From positions 45,438,001 through 45,502,000 of the forward strand of contig CP136891.1 in the NCBI GenBank assembly GCA_034359265.1: DNA of 64,000 nucleotides, given 5' to 3'. This DNA comes from Canna indica. Lineage: Eukaryota > Streptophyta > Magnoliopsida > Zingiberales > Cannaceae. The position numbers and the translations under genes are program-made. Each line of letters begins with the position of its first letter. Within the stretch, counting starts at the first letter, position 1. Shown one piece after another: positions 10,159-22,577 of the stretch. A model generated the notes under the pieces. The model searched no databases. It saw only the letters and a list, made by a program, of their open reading frames with translations, and was not told the origin of the DNA.

Positions 10159-12886
10159 TGTCAGGCCCCAACTCAGGGTCACGTGACCGTCCAGGCCATA
10201 CGTACCTATACCTCGCAGCCTAAACCATGCACATGACAACTCAACAATAAAACATAGCGGAAAGAAATAAACAAGTTTTATTTCAAATGAAAAACCAAAC
10301 CAGAATTCATTATAAGTAAGTTTAGCAAAAATATAAAGTGCGGAAATAACAAATCAAGTTCAATTGATCAATTACAATAAAATATGAAATAACGACATAA
10401 ATGTCCCCAAGGGACTACAACTCCAAAATACTGAAACATGAGTGCATGACTAACTACCAAAACTTGACTACGACCCCTAACTAGGATTGCTACGAGATCA
10501 TGCGGCAGGCTCCTCTGCCCTCTAGCCGCGCTAAGTGCTCCAACCCACCTCACCGGTCAGGCTTTGCAAAATAAAAACAAAACGACAAAGAGTGAGTTTA
10601 AAAGAACTTAGTGAGCGGTTCTACCAACCCCCATGAGAAGCCAAACACATATAGGAAGCATAAAGCAAAAACTCCTGACTAAAGCAGGAAAGGTCACAAG
10701 AGAGTGACCAGCCAACAGGCCATCTGGCCACCACCTGCCCGAAGGCAACCAACACCCAAACGGTGAAGATCAACAGGCCTAAGCCTACCATGCCCTAAGG
10801 CAATAAAATATACTAGGATAATCGGGAAGGCCCTCCGAACTTATCCTAATATAAAGAAACTCGGGAGCAATCGGGAAGGCCCTCCAAACTTGCTCCACGA
10901 GACGCGAAGGAACAATCGAGAATCGCCCGTCTGAACTTGCCCCTTTAAGATATCACAGAGATAATCGAGATTTGCTCGTCCGAACTTACCCCTTAAAAGC
11001 ACCTCGGGAATAATCGGAAAGACCCTCTGAACTTATTCCACGAGGCCAAATCAAAACTATCGGGATTTGCCCATCCGAACTTGTTCCTTTTAACACAGGT
11101 TCGAAATTAGCCGTCCAACCTTCCGGGCCTAGCCCGCAATCTGGCTCCTAACCAAGCCTCTCCGCCATTCATAAAGATATGACGCAACATGACCTAAGTC
11201 AAGTCTCTCCTATGGTGTCTTAGGGGTGTCCCTATTGGGAAGCGTCTCAACACTCCAATGCTTGACCCCAACTCCTAGACCTATAATGTCATAAACCCGT
11301 GTGGTTTTATTTCATGCATAAACTTTATTTATTGGTTCATAATAGATTATGCTGACCCTTTGCCCAATTTTAATTATGCAATTAAAATTTTGATCACCAA
11401 GATTAGGGTTTTGTTTTAGCTTACTGTTGTGCCCGAAACTGATGTATCTAACCCGAATCTGGTCTTCACAGTGTGACCTATGTTTCCAAACTATATTTTC
11501 TAGTTAAAACGATCGGTTACACGACTATGTTTAGAAAAATACAAACACCACAACAAGTATTTCAAAAATAACACAGATTCATCATCTCAGCATAAAATTT
11601 TAGCAATATTGAATTTTCAGCACAGTATGAAAATAAATTCGAAATTTACAGAAATTAGATCCTTAATTATCATCAAATAGAATACTAATCTTGAGATAAA
11701 TCTCTCAAATTTTATACTTATTGATCAATGCTAACAAGCACCAACAACACCATAAACAAGAATAAGCATCATGATCAAGAACCCTTCTTCAAGAACCTTC
11801 ATGGCATCAATATCAAGATCTTAATTTTATAAAACATGATTTTTATCCAAAAATCACAGATTAATTACAAGGCATGTTTGAATATATAGGAACTCAATTT
11901 AATAAGCAATTTAAGGCATGGATCTCAAGAACACCAAAAACTCTCACTTAGGCATTCCACCAAACACCTTGAGGGTACCCTCGTCTCCACCTTGGCCGAG
12001 CAACCCTAGGGTCATCCTAGGGCTGCCGACCCCGGTAGGGAAGGGTTTAGGGCCTCCTTAAACACGACAATAAAAAAGAACGACGAAAATTCGAGAGATC
12101 GACGGAAAATAAATCAAGAACATCCTAGCCTTCAAGAATTCGAAGAAACCCGAAAAGAAGGAGGGTAAAATCACTCACCCGAATAGGAAGGAGATTAGAG
12201 GGGAAATCCCGGACAACGGCCCTCAAATTCGGCTTCAAGAATCGACGGCTCGACTCAAAGAAGGGAGAAAGGGGGCGGCGGCTCACTTCAAGTCGCCGGC
12301 TTGAAGAGAGGGAAAGAGGGAGAGAGAGGGGCTGGCTCGGCTTCAGGCAGCTCCTCTCAGCTCGGCTCCAGAGGAAAGGAAGAAGAGGAAGAAGAAGGGA
12401 AAGCTCGGCGGCTCGGCTCTTGAGGGAAGTAGCTCCAATGATGAAGAAGAGGGGCGGCTGGCTGGCGGCTCCTCTCTTCAAACTGGTTTGTGCGGCTCCA
12501 ACGGGGAGCCGCAAGCCAAGGGGAGGGAGTTTTATACTCCCTCCTCAACCCTAACTCCACTAAACCCGTTATCAAACTCGCATCCGCCTCAAGCCGAATC
12601 CGAACCCGCTAACTTAATTAATCCTATCCTAATCACATGCTACCGCAAGCACAAATCACATGCATAACATATCAACATAATGAAATAACTCAGGTACACG
12701 CAATATAATAATTAAAAAAAATTCACCATTGTAGAAAGAAAATTTTCTTAATTCATGATCTTACTTATCCAAGCTCGCAAGCTCGCACCGGACCATGAGC
12801 CGACTCGGCTCGACCTCAAACTAGCCCGCTAGGCTGTCAAACACGCACAATAAATGGAAATTAGAATTAATATCTAGGATATTACA
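10159..12886 (-). mobile_element. family T solo LTR (T3-1)
   Basis: It starts TGTCAGGCCCCAACTCAGGG and ends CTAGGATATTACA. Identical 5-bp flanks GTCAG at 10154-10158 and 12887-12891 prove a solo LTR of 2728 bp. Across the insertion the C1 sequence rejoins as CTCCTG-GTCAG-GTGCAACTCC, matching the uninterrupted C2 copy near 51320-51335 on the other strand. The end carrying GGTCACGTGACC and GTTGGGGC(G/C)TGACA is shared by all T LTRs. The open frames 12125-12575 are low-complexity LTR sequence. Confidence 0.93.
10813..11090. repeat. tandem hairpin minisatellite in T3-1 LTR
   Basis: About six irregular units of 45-60 bp, each of the form stem, ATCGG, loop, CCGAAC, complementary stem. Stem pairs differ between units but stay complementary: AGGATAA/TTATCCT, GGAGCAA/TTGCTCC and GGAATAA/TTATTCC. 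Other units have decayed stems. A homologous array occurs at 31314-31680. Confidence 0.7.
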
Positions 12887-13285
12887 GTCAGGTGCAACTC
12901 CGACGAGGGGGGGAGGACCTGCAAAAGTCACTCTGACGCTCAAGTCAATAGGTATTCGAGATAGAGGTAATGGAAATTGGAACTTATACCTAAGGCGTGC
13001 TTGTGTTTGTATTTATTGCATGAGGAAATAATGACGCCATCCGATAATCTCGCGGGGACTTTGCTCAGAATGGGTTAAGACTGAGCCCGGAGATGTCGAG
13101 CTTGTAATGGTGTATCCCTCGTAATTAAGGAGGACGTGAATATTCTTGTATGACCGGGTGGAGCTCCCCTGATAGAGCCATTTGATTTGTCTTGGATCGG
13201 GTTCAAAAGTGCTAGCGCGGTTGAGCCGAATTTGGCCGAGCCTAATAGTACTAGTCAAGTCCAATTTTAAATATATAATAAACAT
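12887..13285 (-). mobile_element. Tat-like gypsy C1 5' LTR, displaced portion
   Basis: Reverse-complemented, this stretch aligns with the C2 5' LTR at about 50890-51330 through shared blocks such as ATTACGAGGGATAC and CCATTACAAGC. It was separated from the rest of C1 by the T3-1 insertion. The outer end is diffuse, near 13285, where AT-rich sequence starts. The open frame 13013-13285 is LTR sequence. Confidence 0.7.
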
Positions 13286-13289
13286 AATT

Positions 13290-14100
13290 TGTTCATATAT
13301 AAATACATAGTAAATTATATAAAAATAAATTTATTTGTAAATTAAATATATGTATAATATTTTTGTTGTCATATAATTATATGATATCATATAATCAACG
13401 ATCAAAATATTATTAGATTTATTAGATTGACATGTACAACATAATTATATAACTATTATAAAATTTAAAAAATAAATAAAATTAAAATAATTAATTAGTT
13501 TCTCAATTTTGTATAAAATTACACTTATTCAAGAAGTACAATTTCATTACACTTGCTCGGGAAGCAACTTTTCATATTTTTTTCACTTCTTATCAACTAG
13601 ATGAAAGAATAAAAAAAAGAATTGTACTCCCTACGTGACTTTATGTCCACTAAACCAGCCCAAAGTATTAAAATTATTGAATACTACAAATTATGTTAAT
13701 ACATAATTGTTATTTTAATAAAATAAAAATAATAAGCAAAAATATTTGACACCCATTTAGACTATTTAGATAAAAGACATAAAAATGATTAAAATATTAT
13801 TATAATATGTATAAAAAATGAGAAATTATATAAAATATATCGCATCGTCGTATAGAATTCAAAATATAGTGGATTATTATTGTTTATTATTGTTTATTTT
13901 ATTTTGATAAAATAACATAATAAGTTTATTTTAATTTGTGTCCTTTTGAAAAATTATTTGGAATTTAATATTATTTGCTATACAAACTTTCGATTGTGGG
14001 TATAAGGGTATTTGCTATAGTTTTGGCGCAGTCTCACATGGAATTACAAACTGTGTTCGAATTTATGTGGGAGACCGCAAGCCAAAATGCCTAATTACTT
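13290..14100. other. AT-rich gene-free stretch upstream of the zinc-knuckle gene
   Basis: Very AT-rich sequence without convincing open frames or repeats. It probably contains the distal promoter of the gene starting at 14230. Nothing specific is recognised. Confidence 0.5.
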
Positions 14101-14179
14101 AATTAGGGTTTCCATCAGTCGCTTTGCTTGCTTCCACCGCCCTATCCCGTTATTTTGATAGCAGGGTTTGGACTCACAA

Positions 14180-14194
14180 TTAGGGTTAGGGTTA
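14180..14194 (+). promoter_or_regulatory. telo-box-like motif in the gene leader
   Basis: TTAGGGTTAGGGTTA, two telomere-type repeats read as AAACCCTAA on the other strand, lies 36-50 bases before the start codon. Telo-boxes are common in promoters or 5' leaders of plant housekeeping and translation or RNA-processing genes. A further TTAGGGTTT lies at about 14103. The effect here is inferred. Confidence 0.45.
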
Positions 14195-14229
14195 GTGTTT
14201 CCCGAACTCGAGTTCCTATCACGCTTCCG

Positions 14230-16849
14230 ATGGGCAAGCGGTTGAAATCCAAGGGGAAGACGGCCCCCAGCCACGGGGACGAGATGGCACAATCCGTCAT
14301 CATCACCATCAGCAGCGATGACGAGGAGGCCAACGAGGATCTCAGCCTCGCCATCATCGAGAAGGCTCGGCGGCGCGAGGCCAAGCGGAAGAGGAGGGCC
14401 GAGAACGCCCTTGGTCTCGGCTCTACACCTGCCACCGTGCTGGCTTCTTCTCCAGATATTTACCCTGTCTCTCCATCGTCCAGGGAGACGACGGATCCCT
14501 CTTCTGTCGGAGTCCTGACGACGCCGGCGGATGAGGATAGGAAGAAAAAGCCGAAAAAGCCGAAGAAGCCGAAGAAGCCGAAGAAGAAACAGCAGCAGGA
14601 GCAGGAGCAGCAGCCGGCGGTTGAGGAGAGGGAGGCAGTAAGTTATCTGCTTTAAAGTTTTAGGTTTATGGTTTGCAAGAGTTTATGTACGATTGTTTTT
14701 GCCGATTTAATTCAGTTTGGTTACAGCTTTTCAGATCTGAATATAAATATTGAAACATTTAGAGAAGAATTTATTCAGATTTTCTGTTGTTAGATATTTA
14801 AACTTGTAAATTAAAATTTGGATTAAAGAATCTTAAGTGTATGAACTCCTTTTAGCCGCAGGTTGCTCCTGTAAATAATCAAGAGGAGCCACCGACAAAG
14901 TTAGATTTAGTGACCACTGAAGTAAACGAAGCATCCGACAATTTGGTTTTCCGGAAGCTTCTTGTAAGTCTAATATTTTTGCTAATATTTAACTTTACTT
15001 TTACGAGAAAGTGGGATTTTGATTTGGTTCTTTGGGGTCTTTGATAAGCGTGGGCCAAGGTATTTTGATCCTGCAGAGAATAAATGGGAGGCATGCTTCA
15101 ATTGTGGTGAAGAGGGCCATATAGCTGCAAATTGCACAATGGAGAAGCGGCAGAAACCTTGCTTTGTTTGTGGATTATTTGGTCATAACGCAAAGCAGTG
15201 CATGCAGGTAAGTAACCACTATGTTTAATGTAACCTAAATATAAATAGTCAGTTGCATTCTGATACTACTTTTCTTGTTCTTGATTGATCTAATAATCTA
15301 GGTAGGAACTGCCTGAGACATGATTTTTTCTGATTAGTTTATCATTGCAAGGGCCTATATTAATTGTACAATTGGTATATCAGAGAATGTTAAATACTTT
15401 CATGAAGGGTTTATTATTTAAGTTGGTTTTGAATTTTTTTTCAAAATTTTGTTGCTAAAATTTTATATTCAATCATCGTTCCTGTTTAACATTCAGCCTT
15501 ATTAACATTTTCAAGTAATAACATGTATTTTAATTATTAACTGCACTAATGTAGCAAAAGCAACGGCTCGTCTTATTAGTTCTTGCCATACACCCAACTA
15601 TTTTAGATCTTTTGCTATGTCAGAATGTGTTTTACATTATACCATTTTTGTGATAAGCAAGATTTTTCCTTCTAACTTTGAACGAAGATTAGTGATTGTT
15701 ACATGCATTTCTTTCTAAATATTAACAGGGACAATATTGTTTTGTTTGCAAAAAAAAAGGCCACCTTGCAAAAGACTGCCCAGACAAGAATAAAAAAATT
15801 ACTTGGGATTCTGAAATTTGTCTACGATGTGGAGAGATGGGGCATGTTATGTCATCATGCAGAAGTGACTACTCCCCTGATGATATGAAGGTTTGCAATG
15901 CTTCAAAACCTATTTCTCAATACATGTATATAATTTAATTGCACTTGGTCCCGTTAGACGTAAAAAAGATCTGAAATCCAAGTTTTTCATAATATATACA
16001 GCCACTTGTTACTTATATTTTGAAGTGATTTTGATAACGCATTATGAGAAGTACACTACTTTTGACACTACTTTCATTTCTAAATAGGAGGTGCAATGTT
16101 ACATGTGCAAAAAGTATGGTCATCTATGTTGTGTTGATTTTGTGGATACTGGTCCAAGAGAAATCTTCTGTTACAATTGTGCCCAACCTGGTCACAGTGG
16201 ATTAGTAAGTTTGAATTTTATAAACTGTAATTTATTGAAATGTTGTAGATGGACAAACATGAGATGACATATATTACTGTGTTCACTCAGGGGTGTGCAA
16301 AACCACGTGGTGATAATATTTCTGAAGCATCACCATCTTTATGTTACATTTGTCATGAAGAAGGACATTTTGCTCGGGGTTGTACAAAGAAGAAAAAGGT
16401 ATACAAAATTTCTGACTTCATGTAATTATTGTTTCATTCTCTTAGGATGATTCTAATTTGTATCGGCTATTGTGTCTGCTAAAAAGATGGGTGAGTTATC
16501 AACACCTCGGACATTTGACAAGGGGAATGGAAGATCTAGGTGGTCTAAGTCTGTACCTCGTGATTTTGGAAAAGAATCGAGGAAGAAAATGGTATATGAA
16601 GAAAGATGGAACATGATACCTGTTAAGTCAAAGATAAAGGGTGGTTGGATTGTTGACGATCCTGGTGATCTTCCTATGAAGAAGTTCAAATCAAAGAATT
16701 ATACATCTCCCAGAACACCAGTGGAAAAGAGTCAAAGAAACTATTCATCAGGCTTTAGAGCATATTCTTCAAGTTCCTATAGTTATAAGAAAAGGAAATC
16801 CTATACTGGAACTCAGGGTTCTTATACTCCAGCAAGGGCATACTATTGA
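14230..16849 (+). CDS. CCHC zinc-knuckle protein, AIR/ZCCHC7-like, seven exons
   Basis: The exons I infer are 14230-14637, 14862-14963, 15049-15207, 15729-15890, 16088-16204, 16291-16398 and 16487-16849 (stop TGA). All introns are GT-AG and phase 0, giving about 472 aa. The start at 14230 (MGKRLKSKGK) is preferred to the upstream in-frame ATG at 14128, which would add an unlikely leader. Residues 1-136 are acidic then basic, with a KKPKKPKK run and a Q/E stretch. Seven CX2CX4HX4C-type knuckles follow at about residues 186, 208, 227, 254, 281, 305 and 334; the fifth ends in Asp (CYMCKKYGHLCCVD) and the sixth is split by intron 5 (GHSGL|GC). The tail is rich in S, Y, K and R. Proteins with such arrays bind RNA; the closest type I recognise is AIR1/AIR2/ZCCHC7 of the nuclear TRAMP surveillance complex. 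The frame is intact, so the gene looks functional. The exact role is inferred. Confidence 0.88.
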
Positions 16850-18741
16850 GAATTTTCAGCATAATGATTTGGTAAATTAATTTGAAAAATCGCAAGAGTT
16901 GTACAAGAAGTCTTATACTTGCTACTCAACAATTTGAAGTCTTCAATGCTGCCTTTAGATTGAGCAATATCATTATTCTTTATGCCGTCAAGAGTGTTGG
17001 ATTTCTCCCCATAGCCTATACAAATTTGTATCTGGCCAAGTAAAAAGCGTATGGGCCCTTCATACAAATTGTAGCATCTACTTTCTTAATATTTTTTCTT
17101 TGGTTTTCCTGTTATCTTAATATTTTTTCTTTGGTTTTCCTGTTATCTTTTGATTTTAAAGAATTTTCATTTATTCATTCAAAAGCATCAAAAAGTTTCA
17201 TATAATATTATCGAGAGTATATCGAATGATGTGTTAATTTACATGATTTAATGAGAGAGTTATCATTAACTTGTTAAGTATTTTAATTAGACTGATGGTG
17301 GGCTTATATGATGTTGATGGTCTAGCTATCTTATTAAATGAGTCACAACATTCCAATTAATACAAGCACAAGCAGAAGAGAATTGGAGTAAATCGTTGAG
17401 TTAGCTGCATGAATAATGCAAATTATAATGCAACTTATTATGATTAACTCTGATTGTTACATATTTCATCACACAGCATCTAGTGCTATTATCAACCCAC
17501 AATCCGGTACATGTCGGCTTTCGAGAAAACTTATAAGAGGAGAATTTGTTTCATGCCAAAAATGATTGCGGGATGACAAAGATGAGTCGACGAAATCGCG
17601 ACACGAGGTTGCACGTCGGTTGCAATTGCTGGCCACATAAGGTTGGCCGAGGGGCAGCCATTGGCCTGCGTGGCAACGGCGCGCTGCTGCTCTAGCCGCG
17701 ATGGCTCACTGTCTACTACAGTGTTGTTGTAGCCACGTTGACCGCATTGGCCAACATTGTGGGGCGATCATCCCAGCCCCAATCGACATGCGGTGGGCTC
17801 ACGTGGAGTCGATGGTGAGAGGAGGGGGTGGGGGAGTGGCAAGGGACGACTGTCGGTGGTGGATCCAACTAGGAGAGAGAGAATAAGGGAGGGAGATGGA
17901 TGAGCTCGCGACGAAAGAGGTAGATGATAGCTAGAATGAATAATATTTTTGTCCATTCATGTAAAATTTGATCATTTTTTGTTAATGTTATATGGAGGGT
18001 CAATTTTTATGCTTATCATAGAAAGGTCAATCCTCACAATTTGGTCTATCTCAATTAATAAAACATGTGAAACATGGAGAGTTTCATTTAGCATGAGAAT
18101 GACATTAATTAGTTAGTGATTTTTCGATAATAATGATACAAAAATTAATTTAATAGGTCAAAATGAGATTTCTTTTAAATTTTAGGGGTCAAAGTGAAAT
18201 TAAAGATAATTTAATTTCATGAGTTAAAATGATACTATCAAAACCTTAGGGGTCTGAAAAAAAAAACCTTAGGGGTCAAAGTAAAAATTGATGTAAATTT
18301 TAAGGGTCAAAGTGGAGATGATCCTAAGGAAAATATTGTATATGTAATATTTATGTCTGGTTACTCTAGTGTGTTAAGCACTCAGTTTAGAACTAGTCAT
18401 GTAATGCAGGGGAATCTACCCGGAAAAGAAGATACTTGAGCACCTAGAAATTTGACATAAAAAGATGTTGATTTACCTTGAAGACAACTTGACTGCAGTG
18501 CATGGTTTTCTAAGGATGTTGTAGATTCGCTTTGAAACTAAATTATCTACAGTGAATTGTTTGCTAAGAGTTTCTTTTGTGAAAAGAAATTTGTATTTGT
18601 CGAGAGTAAAAATAAATGTAACTATGAGTTAATGAGAGAGAGGAGAGGGAAAAAACAAAACCATGAAAAATAAAAGAGCGCACGCAGGTAGAGCAACCGA
18701 GTAACAAAAACAGGTGTTAATACAGTGAGTTCAGTAAAAAT
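16850..18741. other. downstream flank of the zinc-knuckle gene, no further gene
   Basis: It contains the probable 3' UTR of the gene and then AT-rich sequence. A GC-richer island at 17580-17940 has short open frames (17701-17886 and its antisense) without recognisable character. Around 18170-18320 the phrase GGGGTCAAAGT recurs several times at irregular spacing. No element boundaries were found. Confidence 0.5.
17084..17145. repeat. 31-bp tandem duplication in the gene's 3' flank
   Basis: Two perfect copies of a 31-bp T-rich unit starting TCTTAATATTTTTTC, at 17084-17114 and 17115-17145. Their identity suggests a recent slippage duplication. Confidence 0.85.
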
Positions 18742-18748
18742 TTTAAAA

Positions 18749-19217
18749 TGGGTTAAAATGATTTTTATCTTCGAATTATTAAAAATAGAATAAAAATACT
18801 CTTAAATTATTCTTTGATTGATTTTTATTCTTAAATAAATAAAAATAATTAAAAAATGCCATCAAACTATTAGAAATGAGTAAAAATATACTTAAACTTT
18901 TTTTTGATAAATTGTTTACTATTAGACAAATAAAAATAGTTGAAAAATATTAGTATTTTTACCCATGTCTAAAGGTAGAAAAAAAAAATTCCTTAGAAAT
19001 AAGTAAAAATGCTAGTATTTTTCAACTATTTTCGTTTGTCTAAGAATAAAAAATCTATCAAAAAATAATTTTAGGAGTATTTTTACTCATTTCTAATAGT
19101 TCGAGGGTATTTTTTAACTATTTTCGTTTGTTTAAGGATAAAAATCAATCAAAAAAAAATTAAGAGTATTTTTACCACATTTTCAATAGTCTGAGTGCAA
19201 AAAACACCCTTAACCCA
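18749..19217. mobile_element. foldback MITE with 7-bp target duplication
   Basis: It starts TGGGTTAA and ends TTAACCCA, flanked by TTTAAAA on both sides (18742-18748 and 19218-19224). The two halves are long inverted copies of each other, with arms sharing GTAAAAATACTCTTAA and GATTGATTTTTATTC. It has no coding capacity. The superfamily is uncertain: long foldback structure suits Mutator-type MITEs, but those usually make 9-bp duplications. Confidence 0.75.
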
Positions 19218-19375
19218 TTTAAAAAGCATTGCTCCTTCAATGACGAGTTTTGTTTCTGAGTGTCTCTAGCCTTCAAAACACCTGACATCGTTTTCTAACA
19301 CTATGTTTGGATAAATTTGAGTTTGAATAGACTTGATTTATAAATTTAGTTTGAAGGCTACTCAAAACTGTCCAG

Positions 19376-21342
19376 TTCTGCACATAACAGAATTTGTGAT
19401 AAGTTGAAAGTTTGACGCAATATTCGGAGAACGAATCCTTATCCTATGACAATGAAACTTTGGGAAATCGTTGTGGGGTATATGGACAACCATACGAATC
19501 TGCTTTGAGGGAAAAAGAGTAAGAGTTGACTTAGTTATGACTTTTCTAATATAGCAACTCGAACAAATTTTTTTTGCTAGTTGGCAAGTTCGTCACACCG
19601 TTTCGTGACCGACTAGTTGTCCAAATGATCCGAAACTTTGTGGTTAGATTGTGTTATATGCAAGCTTGATATTCTACGAGTTTCATAGCCATATCACTTA
19701 AAACTAATGGTTTGGTAGAAGTGTCAAAAGTGAATCTGTTAACATTTGAGCAGTGCAGAAATTTAGAAGTGTTGAGTATCGCCTTGAGTATACTTGAGGA
19801 ATGAATTATTTTGATGTTTATGTTTTGCCATTATGGTATTATTTACATTTATTGCTATTATGAGAATGATAGCTGATATGGATGTGGTTTATGAATTTAT
19901 ATTATTGCTGAACTTTTCTTTTGGGTATTTGATGAATGGCATACCTTCTAGTTACACCAAAGGAAATTCTATTGGTTGGGTGGTAGAGTGTGTAACCGAA
20001 ATATTTAGGGCCTGAGAGAGAGTTGGGTAGGTGCGCATATGCGCGTACCCGAGATGTCAGCATAATTTTTAAACCACTTGAGAAATCTTTTCGATGTACT
20101 TGTACATGTGTGATGTGATTATGCATGTGTTGATTGTGTTTGTGACTGTGTATGAGCGATGGTCGGGCCGAGAAGAGTACCAACTTGGCAAATTGGTCCC
20201 GACTCAACGAGTTTGGATATAGGTGGAGAGTTGCCGTCAATAAGCCATGCTGATGATGGACCCGAGGGGCATGATATGGGTCGAGAGTTATCGTCGGTAA
20301 TTTATGCTAACGATGGACCCGAGTCTTTTGGTTGGAGGGCTATTCCCAACCGGAGTGGACGCTGGAACTAGTAGGCCATCCTAGCTCAGTGGGCCCAGGC
20401 GGGAAGCTCGATAGATAGAGATTCTAGTGATCGACTCATGTGCTTGCATGTTTGGGCCATTATGGGCCGAGTGGATGTGGTACTTGATGTTTAGGCCATT
20501 ATGGGCTGAGTGGATGTGGTAGTCGATCGATGTTTGGGCCATTATGGGCCGAGTGGATGTGGTACTCGATATTTGGGCCACGATGGGCCGAGTGGATATG
20601 GTACTTGATATTTGGGCTATTATGGGCCGAATGACTATGGTTCTTCTGAGCACGAGTTTGTGGATGAATGCATTTATCTTACATGTTATTATATTTCAGC
20701 ACTTCTACAATTTTAATTTATGCTTGATTATGGTTATGCTCGGGGTAGCTATCAGAGGGCCCGGCAGGAGGCTCCCTAAGCGTTGTCCTAGTGATCAAAT
20801 CGTGGGTTGCTTAAATGTAACATGATGATATGGCCGGTGTAAGCTGATATGGTCAGTTGTGTGAGGATGGACGAGTTGGACAATTATTAATCATATGTAT
20901 TATCAGGAGAATTTAATATTATGAGAACATATATAAATGCTAAATATTTGGGTTTATCACTTGCGTTGGCTTGGCGAGGGCTTGGTTGAAGCCACTCATT
21001 GAGTTCATTGGAACTCACCCCTCTTTTTGTTGTTGTTGTGTAGATCCTGACTAACTGAGGTAGTGTGGTACCCATGTGGCGCGGCTGGGATTGCAGGCTC
21101 AGGTAGTGGATATAGTGATGTGTCAAGTCGAGGTCGAGTCGTAGGTGCTATATATACATATGAGCATGTCTTGATTATAGACATGGGTTGTAATCATACT
21201 TGATGTTTTTACCTTCAGTTAAAGCATTCATTCATATGATCATTGGTTTCCACATGGTTGTGTCATTTGTTTCGCATTCAGTTGTGTGAGTTGGTAGGCT
21301 TCGGAGTACGGGCATGTACTCTGGCCGGTCACGTGACCCTGG
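19376..21342 (+). mobile_element. family T LTR (T1), left boundary uncertain
   Basis: Blocks in the same order as T2 and T5: CTGTCCAGTTCTGCACATAAC near 19375, a minisatellite zone at 20160-20650, then GGCCGGTCACGTGACCCTGG at 21333. Its last bases appear displaced to about 24926-24942 (TTTTGGGGCGTGCCA) by the B2 insertion. The start is obscured by a MITE-like piece at 19302-19370 (CACTATGTTTGGATAAATT). No coding sequence; the short frames at 19833-21425 are not genes. Confidence 0.55.
20449..20647. repeat. 39-bp minisatellite in T1 LTR
   Basis: Five tandem units start at 20449, 20488, 20531, 20570 and 20609; four are 39 bp and one is 43 bp (a GATC-containing 4-bp insertion). Each holds GGGCCATTATGGGCCGAGTGG, in which GGCC flanks a short loop. 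A different pair of about 60-bp repeats (GATGGACCCGAG) lies just upstream at 20215-20330. Confidence 0.85.
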
Positions 21343-21524
21343 ATTTGAAAGGAATAGTGCCCTTGAGCCAATCACATGTCGATGTGTTTAGGGACTATTC
21401 AAGGGTAATCAACTTAATAAGATAATTTTTTCATTATATGCTGCATCTTTATTCATAAAGATTGTGATAAACCCCATGAACCCGAGCAAATGATTCCGAT
21501 GCCATGATGAGATCATCGAAAGTG

Positions 21525-22577
21525 CATCGGTCGACCGATCGATCGATCAGATTATAGATCGCAAATCACGCCTCTGGCTTAACTGCATCGGTTAACCGAT
21601 CGGTCGATCGGATTGTGGATCAATGAAGTCGTGATCCATTCGGTCGACCCATCGGTCGACCGGACGACGCGAGTAAAGCATAGAAAGGGTAGAGGTCGCA
21701 GGAGGTCGATCGATCGGTCGACCGACAATCGATCGGCAAGCAACCGAACGGTTGTAACGACTAGTTTTCCGCCCGTTGAACAGCCCGTTCAGTTGAGGGT
21801 TATAAATAACCCTCACCTAACTCCCTTAAGACTTCTTACAGATTTAATTGAGCATTTAAAGGAGAGTTTTAAGCCTTCTAAAGATCGATTAATAGCGCTC
21901 GGTTCTTCCGTCGACAACTTCTTCGATCAAGCGCACACTCTTCCTCAACTCGGGCTTCAATTTGAGCTCTACGATATGGTGAGTTGGAGGCTTTGAAGGC
22001 TTGTAAAAGAGCATTTAGTCTTGGTTTACTCTTTAAGCTCTTTTCATTGTAATTTTAATTGTTATTTGAACATTGTTTTATTTGGATTTGTGCTTGTGAA
22101 GACCTAGGTTGTTAGGTCTTAAAATTGGATGATTGCCTTTGTGTTTGAGGCTTAATTCCACCGGTGTAAACTCAGTTCGCTAGGATTAGTTGAGTTGTCC
22201 CTTAGAGTTGAGGTGGAAGAGTTCTCTCGATAAGAAGGCGGAGACTTTCGGGTGTGGAAGTGCCTTAGATTGAGAGTGAGACTCTTCGAGTCAAAGTCCT
22301 CTGTGTAAGGGAAACTATTTAATCTAGTAAACTTTGTTTGGAAATCCTAAGCGGGGTGCTTAGGTAGTGGAGTAGACATTTGGGCCGAACCACTATAAAA
22401 TCCTCGTGTCTGCATTGACATCTTTACTTGTGCTTAATTGGTTTATTTTTGCTTCCACATCTAGTCAATAAATTGCGATTTGCCTAAATAATAAAAAAAT
22501 GACTAAAATCAAATTTAGGCTAATAAATTAGTAAACACACTATTCACCCCCCCTCTAATGTGCTATTTTACCCAACA
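21525..22577 (+). mobile_element. partial family A LTR (A4), 5' truncated
   Basis: It ends CTATTTTACCCAACA like the family's LTR 3' end and contains the hallmark CACTATTCACCCCCCCTCTA at 22538, the GATC/TCGA cluster (21525-21735) and a TATAAATA box at 21802. It starts in mid-LTR, so the insertion came with loss of both LTR and host sequence. Confidence 0.75.

Noticed and set aside
14128..14229. Upstream in-frame ATG as the start of the zinc-knuckle gene
   Set aside because: The extra 34 residues would include the telo-box leader and lack any feature of the family; the ATG at 14230 opens a typical basic N-terminus.
17701..17956. Small gene in the GC-rich island downstream of the zinc-knuckle gene
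   Set aside because: Short frames on both strands, low-complexity composition, no motif and no splice structure.
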